Shown: one piece after another, positions 58,337 through 64,000 of the stretch
Position numbering within the stretch: position 1 is the first letter of the stretch
Layout of the letters: each line of letters opens with the position of its first letter
NCBI RefSeq assembly: GCF_000760935.2
Contig: NZ_CP049744.1
Coordinates: 4,123,501-4,187,500, forward strand
DNA from: Rhodococcoides fascians A25f
Lineage (GTDB): Bacteria > Actinomycetota > Actinomycetes > Mycobacteriales > Mycobacteriaceae
Length of the DNA: 64,000 nucleotides
Reading direction: 5' to 3'
Translations under genes and position numbers: made by a program
Notes under the pieces: model-generated
Told to the model about the DNA's origin: nothing
Databases searched by the model: none
What the model saw: the letters and a program-made list of their open reading frames with translations, nothing else

Positions 58337-58690
58337 ACGGATCCACATGGACTCTGGTGCCCCCAGTCGGACTCGAACCGACACTGTGCGGATTTTAAGT
58401 CCCTGGAAGTGGATCCATGCGTACACCGATGGACTCGATATTTGTTTATTTGCAACGCTTTTCGTACATCACCGTCCTGCCCAGTCCAGGTCCGAACGTA
58501 CCGACTTGTGACACTCTTGTGACACCGAACTTCCGCCGACTCTCCGACACCGGACAGTCCTGATCGGTGTCGGACAGCCACGGTATCGGATGGACGAAGA
58601 GCGTCCTGGCGATCGACGCTCTGTGCGGACTCGTGACAACGAGACTCATTCGTCGCGAATCCATATCGCCCTCGAGTCAGTAGGACTGTG
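58337..58690 (-). repeat. Attachment-like repeat, copy 3
   Basis: Third copy of the unit. On the minus strand the tRNA 3' half lies at 58355-58402 with anticodon loop CTTAAAA, a full T-arm, acceptor strand GGGGGC and encoded CCA. The right arm GTGACA pair is at 58506-58529, followed by the inverted TCCGACACCG...CGGTGTCGGA repeat at about 58543-58573. Similarity to copies 1 and 2 stops around 58690, where ordinary chromosome-like sequence resumes. Confidence 0.72.
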
Positions 58691-58769
58691 CGACTGCGGG
58701 CTCCACAGCGACGACTTTGCATCAGCGCACTTCAGCGTCGAACGGGCAGGCGTCGTCGCTGCCCTTGTA

Positions 58770-58793
58770 CGGCCGGGTTTCGCTACCCGGCCG
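58770..58793 (+). terminator. Strong stem-loop, terminator-like
   Basis: CGGCCGGGT and ACCCGGCCG form a perfect nine-base stem around TTCGCT, with no gene immediately upstream on the plus strand. There is no T-run, so it may act as a processing or factor-dependent terminator or mark the end of a lost gene. Confidence 0.5.
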
Positions 58794-59070
58794 CCTGGTT
58801 GATCTGCCTTGGAGTTGCTGAGCCGTCAGAGCCGCGGTACGCCTGGAGTGCTCTGGCGGTTCAGCAAGAAACCACAACGCTCTGTTCCGCAGTCGACGCT
58901 GTTCCCGGGCCACCGACCTAGTGGTCACACTGCCGCGACATGACATCTGTCATGTCCCGCCGATGATGTTGTCACCACATCCAATGTTTGTGTGCACTGT
59001 TGTGCCCCGGTCGCCGAGACGACAGTAGGGGATGCACAGAGCGAACCGAAGCATCGACGAGGAGGGCACC

Positions 59071-59757
59071 ATGAACAGGCCGGAATCGACATCGGACGAC
59101 AACAACGAGACGCAGACACTTACCGGTCGCAAGACCAATGAAAAGGTGAATGCCACAGAGCTTCTGCTCGACGGCCTCGGCGGAACCAGCGGAATGATCT
59201 ACACCGCCATTCCGGTCGTCGCATTCGTCACCGCCAACGCTCTCGTGGCCCTTCCGGTCGCCGTCGGCGTCGCGATCGCCATCGCATTGGTGATCACCGT
59301 CCTCCGCGTCCGGCGAGGCGAGCCGATCGCGCAGGCCAGTGGCGGACTGCTGGGTGTCGTCGTTGCAGGCGGTGTCGCCGCCTGGACCGGGTCGGCAGGT
59401 GGCTACTTCCTCATCGGGATCTGGCTGAGCTTGGGCGGCGCAGCGCTGATGCTGGCCTCGATACTTGCCCGACGACCGTTGGCCGGACTGCTATGGAATG
59501 CGCTGCACGGCAACGAGTACACGTGGCGATCGAATCGCTCGGTCGCCCGCGCCCACTACATCGCGACGTCGGCATTTGCCGTGTTGTTCGGTGCCCGCTA
59601 CGTCATTCAGGACTGGTTGTACGACACCGACGCCACCGGGTGGCTCGCGTTCGCCCGAATCGCGATGGGGACCCCGCTGCTCGCACTGGCAGTGCTCGTC
59701 ACCGTCTGGGCCTTCCGCCGCTCCACAGCGCAGTTGGTTCACTCCAACCCTGCGTAG
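59071..59757 (+). CDS. DUF3159 membrane protein
   Basis: A 228-residue polytopic membrane protein of the actinobacterial DUF3159 family. A polar N-terminus (40 residues) leads to GGTSGMIYTAIPVVAFVTAN, and about five to six helices follow, with WNALHGNEYTWRSNRSVARA in a loop. It starts at 59071 with GAGGAGG upstream. The function is uncharacterised; the family often occurs near genes for RNA metabolism or stress. It is monocistronic here and followed by a MerR gene. Confidence 0.88.
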   Translation: MNRPESTSDDNNETQTLTGRKTNEKVNATELLLDGLGGTSGMIYTAIPVVAFVTANALVALPVAVGVAIAIALVITVLRVRRGEPIAQASGGLLGVVVAGGVAAWTGSAGGYFLIGIWLSLGGAALMLASILARRPLAGLLWNALHGNEYTWRSNRSVARAHYIATSAFAVLFGARYVIQDWLYDTDATGWLAFARIAMGTPLLALAVLVTVWAFRRSTAQLVHSNPA

Positions 59758-59843
59758 ACCCTGCTGGACGGGTTGGCCCTTGACTATGCCGTTGGGTCAC
59801 AGTCGACACTGATTCCGACCCGATCGAACCGGAGGAGAGCGAC

Positions 59844-60566
59844 ATGGGCTGGAGCACTCGGCAGATTGCCGATCTCGCCGGCATCACCCTCAAGTCGGTG
59901 CGGCACTACCACGATGTCGGACTACTCGATGAGCCCGAGCGTGCCTCGAACGGCTACAAGCAGTACAGCGTCACGCATCTCGTACGGCTGATGCAGATCA
60001 AACGCCTGTCCGAACTGGGATTCTCGTTGGCCGACATCGCCGCTCAGGGTGACGGACGCGACCATCCGGAACAGGCACTTCGCACCCTGGATGCAGAACT
60101 CGGCGCGACGATCGAGCGCCTGCAGCGAGCACGGTTGGAGATCGCGATGCTTCTCCACGACTCCCTTCCGACCGATCTTCCGCCCGAACTCGGATCTGCT
60201 GCAGCACATCTGACGACAGCAGACCGGCAGTTCATCACCTTCGCCAGCACCGTACTGAATCCGACGGCGCTCGACGCCTACTGCGATCTACTGCGGTCCA
60301 CTCCTCAGCTGCCCACAGATCCAGAGTTCGACGACCTGCCGGCCGACGCCGACAGCGTCACCACCAGGGATCTGGCGGAACGAATGGCTCCGCATGTTCG
60401 TCGGCTGGCGGCTCGTTACCCGGCCCTGTTCGACGACACAGAAACCGACGGCGACAGACAACGGGCGACTCGCGCACTCGCTATCGCCGTGGAAGACCTG
60501 TACAACCCCGCCCAACGCGACGTGCTGCGACAGGTCGCGGCACTCAACGCCACCGATCCCGAATAG
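59844..60566 (+). CDS. MerR-family transcriptional regulator
   Basis: A 240-residue MerR protein. The N-terminal winged helix-turn-helix reads MGWSTRQIADLAGITLKSVR then HYHDVGLLDEPERASNGYKQ. A coiled-coil linker follows, and then a C-terminal helical domain of about 110 residues, as in TipA-like or multidrug-binding members. It is 40 bases upstream of the TAP-like peptidase gene and likely co-transcribed. A TTGACT hexamer at 59780-59785 with a 19-base spacing to GACACT fits a MerR-type promoter, suggesting autoactivation. Confidence 0.9.
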   Translation: MGWSTRQIADLAGITLKSVRHYHDVGLLDEPERASNGYKQYSVTHLVRLMQIKRLSELGFSLADIAAQGDGRDHPEQALRTLDAELGATIERLQRARLEIAMLLHDSLPTDLPPELGSAAAHLTTADRQFITFASTVLNPTALDAYCDLLRSTPQLPTDPEFDDLPADADSVTTRDLAERMAPHVRRLAARYPALFDDTETDGDRQRATRALAIAVEDLYNPAQRDVLRQVAALNATDPE

Positions 60567-60605
60567 AACATCAGCACACTGCAATTCGACAGGAGTCGAC
60601 CAATC

Positions 60606-62174
60606 ATGCCCCTTATCGACAACAGGAGAGCGAAACTCTTCGCTGCAGCGTCAGCGTCGATGCTACTGCTCGGTGCCTGCAGCCAGTCGCCGTCGGAACC
60701 GGACGCCGACTCCGAGCCGTCGGCCGATCTGCAGCAGTTCTACGACCAGAGCGTGACATTCGAGCCGTGTGAAGGGTACGGCACCACCACAACCGACGAT
60801 CAACTGTTCGCCGGCGATCCCAGGTTCGAGTGCGCCCGCGTGGACGTGCCACTCGACTACGACGATCCGGACGGGCGCACGGCGCAGATCGCACTGCTCA
60901 AGGCACCCGCACGCGGAGAAAAAGTGGGCTCGCTCCTGCTCAACTCCGGCGGACCCGGCGGTGCCGGAATGAGCATGGCTGCAACGGGTGCGGTGGCGAA
61001 CTGGGCGGACGGCCGGCTGACCGAGAAGTTCGACCTCATCGGATTCGATCCCCGCGGCGTCGGTGCGTCCACACCGGCCATCGACTGCTTCACCGATGAG
61101 GAACACGAGGCAGGGCAGTCCTACACCACAGTCCTCACCGGCTCGAGAACCCTCACCGAGGACGGTGCACGACAGCTGGTGCGCCAATGCTCCGAACGAT
61201 CCGGCGGCGACGACGTCCTCGAACAAGTCGGCACCCGCGACGCTGCCCGCGACATGGACATTCTCCGGGCCGTGCTCGGCGACGACACCCTGAGCTACTT
61301 CGGTCAGAGCTACGGAACACGACTCGGTGCGGTCTACGCGGAGATGTTCCCGGAGAACGTGCGCGCGATGGTCCTCGACGGCGGAATCGATCCGGGGCAG
61401 GACACCGCTGAGCGCAGGATCTACCAATACACCAACTTCCAAAAAGCTTTCGACGACATGGCCGCGGCATGCACGAGCGCCCCTGACTGCCCGCTGGGCA
61501 CCGACCCGAGCAAGGCTGTCGACAACTTCCAACAGATCGTCAGACCGCTGATCGACAACCCGATCGTCACCCCCGATGGCCGCGTCATGGACTTCGACGC
61601 CGCCTACGGCGCCGTCATCGCGGGCCTGTACGACTCCTCGGCATGGCCTGTCATCATCAAAGGAATTGCCGAACTCCAAGCAGGACAGGCCGATACCCTT
61701 CTGAAGATCAACGACATCTTCGGCGGACGTGACGCCGACGGCAGAGTCCCGAACTTCTCCGAAGCGCTTTACGCGATCAACTGCATGGATGAACAGCGCA
61801 ACACCCCGGAACAAGAAGTCGATCTCAAGCGGCAGATTCAAGAGATAGCACCGTTCACCGACGCAGGCCTCGGACCGGACGGCGCACGAGACCCTTGCGA
61901 ATTCTGGCCTGCAGAACCGACTCTCGACATCCCGTACGCCACCGACATCGACGGACTCCCCGACACTCTGACCATCTCGATCACCGGCGACCCGTCCACA
62001 CCGTACGAGGGCGGCGTCAACTTGGCGAACACCTTGGGCGGATCGCTTCTCACCGTCGATGGCGACCAGCACACCGTGGCGTTCGGTGCAACAAGCACCT
62101 GCGTCAACGACATCGTCGAGAACTACCTCGTCGATCTCCAATCCCCACCGACCGACACCCGCTGCGCTCTGTAA
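60606..62174 (+). CDS. TAP-like alpha/beta-hydrolase peptidase, lipoprotein
   Basis: A 522-residue member of the tripeptidyl-aminopeptidase (S33/TAP) group. The signal peptide ends in a lipobox (LLLGACSQ, cysteine about residue 25), predicting a lipid-anchored extracytoplasmic enzyme. The oxyanion motif LLLNSGGPGGAG, the nucleophile motif YFGQSYGTRLGAVYAEMFPE and a C-terminal TAP domain with DGDQHTVAF carrying the histidine are present. It removes short peptides or hydrolyses ester substrates. It follows the MerR gene by 40 bases. Confidence 0.9.
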   Translation: MPLIDNRRAKLFAAASASMLLLGACSQSPSEPDADSEPSADLQQFYDQSVTFEPCEGYGTTTTDDQLFAGDPRFECARVDVPLDYDDPDGRTAQIALLKAPARGEKVGSLLLNSGGPGGAGMSMAATGAVANWADGRLTEKFDLIGFDPRGVGASTPAIDCFTDEEHEAGQSYTTVLTGSRTLTEDGARQLVRQCSERSGGDDVLEQVGTRDAARDMDILRAVLGDDTLSYFGQSYGTRLGAVYAEMFPENVRAMVLDGGIDPGQDTAERRIYQYTNFQKAFDDMAAACTSAPDCPLGTDPSKAVDNFQQIVRPLIDNPIVTPDGRVMDFDAAYGAVIAGLYDSSAWPVIIKGIAELQAGQADTLLKINDIFGGRDADGRVPNFSEALYAINCMDEQRNTPEQEVDLKRQIQEIAPFTDAGLGPDGARDPCEFWPAEPTLDIPYATDIDGLPDTLTISITGDPSTPYEGGVNLANTLGGSLLTVDGDQHTVAFGATSTCVNDIVENYLVDLQSPPTDTRCAL

Positions 62175-62197
62175 CAGCCCGAACGAAAGGACGAATC

Positions 62198-64000
62198 ATG
62201 ACTGCACCCCTACTGATCTCGGTCGAGGACTTCTTCGGCCCACCCGTTCGGTCCGGTGCCACGATCTCACCGGACGGCAACACGATGGCGTTCCTCGCGC
62301 CGTGGAAAGACCGTCTGAACGTATGGATCGAGAACCTCGCTCCCGGCAGCGAGCCACGCTGCGTCACCGCGGACGAGACCCGCAGTGTGCACGACTTCCG
62401 GTGGACGGACGACCCCCGCTGGCTGCTGTATCTGCAGGACACCGGCGGTGACGAGAACAACCACGTGTTCCGCGTCGACCTGGAGGATCCAGACTGCGCG
62501 GCAGTCGATCTGACGCCGTTCCCCGGCTCCCGCGCGGTGGCCATCGAACCCGTGCGGGGCAAGGCCGGTGTGTACACCGTCCTGATCAACGCGAGAAACA
62601 TCGCCGAGTTCGACCTCTACGAAATCGAGATCGCCACAGGTGAATTGACGATGATCCGGCAGAGCCCGGGCGTCGGCCGGTATCCGATGCTCGGTGCCGA
62701 CGGCAAGGTGTTCGTCTTCGCGATGACCGCCGACGGCACCATCGACATCACGCGGTTGGACGAGTCAGGAGCAGAAACCACGGTGGCGTCGTTCGACGGC
62801 ACCGACTACCCGATGGGCATCAGCCCGATGCAGATCACTGCGGACGGTACCGGCATGTGGCTGGGTTCCAACCGAGGGCGCGACTTGACCCATCTGATCC
62901 GACTCGACCTTGAGACCGGCGAGGAGACCCTCGTCGACAGCCACCCGACACTCGAACTCGACGGTGCGCGACGAGCCGTCGAACAGACCTCGCCACCGCT
63001 GATCTGCCACAGTGCAACCGGAGAGCTCATCGGTGTTCGGTATCTGGGAGAACGCCAGGTGATCCATGCATTGGAACCGGGTTTCGCAGAGATCCTGAAG
63101 AATCTGGAGCAACTGTTCGACGGTGACATCGGAGCACTGTCCTCCGACGAGAGCGGACAGAAGTGGATTGTCAGCTTCATCCACGACCGCGATCCGTCCG
63201 TCACCTACTACTACGATCACAACACCGGATCGAGTCGCCGACTGTTCCGCCCCTACCCACATCTCGATCCCGAGGACATGGCCCCGATGGTGCCGGTGAG
63301 CATTCAGGCGCGTGACGGGCTGACTCTGCCGACGTATCTGACGCTTCCGGTGGGCGTAGAACCCGAGAGTCTGCCGATGGTTCTGTTGGTGCACGGCGGC
63401 CCCTGGTATCGGGATTCGTGGAACTTCGATCCCATCGCGCAAATGCTGGCGAACCGCGGATATGCAGTGTTGCAGGTCAACTTTCGCGGGTCCGTCGGAT
63501 ACGGCACAGCGCACACGAACGCCGGGGTCGGCCAATTCGCGGGCGCGATGCACGACGATCTCATCGATGCAGTGAACTGGGCGGTCGAAGCGGGATACGC
63601 CGATCGCGAGCGAGTGGCCATCATGGGTGGTTCCTACGGCGGCTATGCGGCGCTGGTGGGCGCATCGTTCACTCCCGACACGTTTGCCGCGGCCATCGAC
63701 TGCGTCGGCATCTCGGACCTGTCGAACTTCATGCGCACCCAACCGGCCTTCATCGGCCCGGGAATCATCAACAGCTGGCACCGCTTTGTCGGCGACCCCG
63801 CCGACCCCGATCAGCTGGCCGACATGCTGGCACGATCCCCCATCTCCAAGCTCGACGCGATACGTGCGCCGCTCCTGATTGCGCAGGGTGCCAACGATCC
63901 TCGGGTCGTCAAGGCAGAGTCGGACAACGTCGTCGAGCGCCTGAGGTCACGTAGCGTCGACGTCGACTACCTCGTGTTCGACGACGAGGGCCACGGATTC
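62198..64000 (+). CDS. S9-family prolyl oligopeptidase-like peptidase (partial, runs off window)
   Basis: 601 codons are visible from the ATG at 62198 (GAAAGGACGA upstream) and the frame is still open at the window end. The N-terminal 390 residues form a beta-propeller (SGATISPDGNTMAFLAPWKD and repeated strand motifs). The catalytic alpha/beta-hydrolase domain has LLVHGGPW, the nucleophile motif IMGGSYGGYAAL, the acid in QGANDPRV and the histidine in DEGHGF right at the edge. There is no signal peptide, so it is cytosolic. It follows the TAP-like gene by 23 bases, forming a peptide-processing operon with it. Confidence 0.92.
   Translation, partial: MTAPLLISVEDFFGPPVRSGATISPDGNTMAFLAPWKDRLNVWIENLAPGSEPRCVTADETRSVHDFRWTDDPRWLLYLQDTGGDENNHVFRVDLEDPDCAAVDLTPFPGSRAVAIEPVRGKAGVYTVLINARNIAEFDLYEIEIATGELTMIRQSPGVGRYPMLGADGKVFVFAMTADGTIDITRLDESGAETTVASFDGTDYPMGISPMQITADGTGMWLGSNRGRDLTHLIRLDLETGEETLVDSHPTLELDGARRAVEQTSPPLICHSATGELIGVRYLGERQVIHALEPGFAEILKNLEQLFDGDIGALSSDESGQKWIVSFIHDRDPSVTYYYDHNTGSSRRLFRPYPHLDPEDMAPMVPVSIQARDGLTLPTYLTLPVGVEPESLPMVLLVHGGPWYRDSWNFDPIAQMLANRGYAVLQVNFRGSVGYGTAHTNAGVGQFAGAMHDDLIDAVNWAVEAGYADRERVAIMGGSYGGYAALVGASFTPDTFAAAIDCVGISDLSNFMRTQPAFIGPGIINSWHRFVGDPADPDQLADMLARSPISKLDAIRAPLLIAQGANDPRVVKAESDNVVERLRSRSVDVDYLVFDDEGHGF

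Noticed and set aside
34320..58340. Prophage
   Set aside because: No capsid, tail, terminase, lysis or integrase genes were found between the repeats; the content is metabolic, regulatory and possibly defensive.
58770..58793. CRISPR or multi-copy hairpin family
   Set aside because: The nine-base stem occurs once; no spaced direct repeats were seen anywhere in the window.

Overview
The window is high-GC DNA from an actinobacterium of the Mycobacteriales, most likely a Rhodococcus or close relative. This is inferred from the dense TetR/MarR/MerR regulator content, an IdeR-type iron box, DUF3159 and TAP-like lipoprotein genes, GTG/TTG starts and many four-base ATGA gene overlaps. There is no rRNA, no intact tRNA, no CRISPR array, and no recognisable transposase or integrase.

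Region 1 (0-15.5 kb) holds a MerR/SDR pair and then a large divergent catabolic locus. Leftward from about 9.9 kb run hyuA and hyuB (an ATP-dependent carboxylase/hydantoinase-type enzyme with a zinc-ribbon tail), an EntE/DhbE-like aryl acid-AMP ligase, a salicylyl-CoA-hydroxylase-like FAD monooxygenase and a TetR regulator. Rightward run a maleate-isomerase-like protein with both catalytic cysteines, a VOC protein, an 81-residue orphan, an alpha/beta hydrolase and an aromatic-acid MFS importer. Two copies of one palindrome flank the divergent promoter. Import, CoA activation, hydroxylation, an ATP-dependent step and a C4-diacid step suggest breakdown of an aromatic or heteroaromatic acid; the substrate is not readable from sequence. 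An epoxide hydrolase and a short UvrA paralogue follow.

Region 2 (18-33.5 kb) is a patchwork of small regulator/enzyme pairs (MarR/hydrolase, MarR/VOC, TetR/hydrolase, TetR/carboxylesterase), two hydrolases or esterases, an MFS exporter, an EVE-domain protein and gene debris (phosphoketolase, RibD-like). It opens with a two-gene module: a one-pass membrane protein overlapping a PrsW-type intramembrane protease.

Region 3 (34-58.7 kb) is divided by three same-orientation copies of a roughly 340-bp repeat. One edge of each copy is the 3' half of a tRNA gene. Copies 2 and 3 carry paired GTGACA motifs on both sides of that tRNA core; copy 1 has them on one side only. This looks like a tandem array of integrated elements with no visible integrase. 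Segment A (34.3-48 kb) has an HxlR/thioesterase operon, a TetR/MFS pair, an IdeR-controlled siderophore-uptake pair, a TetR/oxidoreductase/hydrolase set and many pseudogenes. Segment B (48.5-58.1 kb) has a second PrsW/partner module, a TetR with a small membrane protein, an overlapping three-gene operon of unknown function, and a coiled-coil protein next to a DUF4041/GIY-YIG nuclease resembling the SNIPE phage-defence protein.

Region 4 (59-64 kb) looks like ordinary chromosome: a DUF3159 membrane protein, a MerR regulator, a TAP-like peptidase lipoprotein and an S9 peptidase that runs off the window end.

The best candidates for undescribed biology are the twice-occurring PrsW/partner module, segment B as a whole (unknown three-gene operon plus SNIPE-like pair beside an attachment-like repeat), and the hyuAB/aryl-CoA/maleate-isomerase locus.
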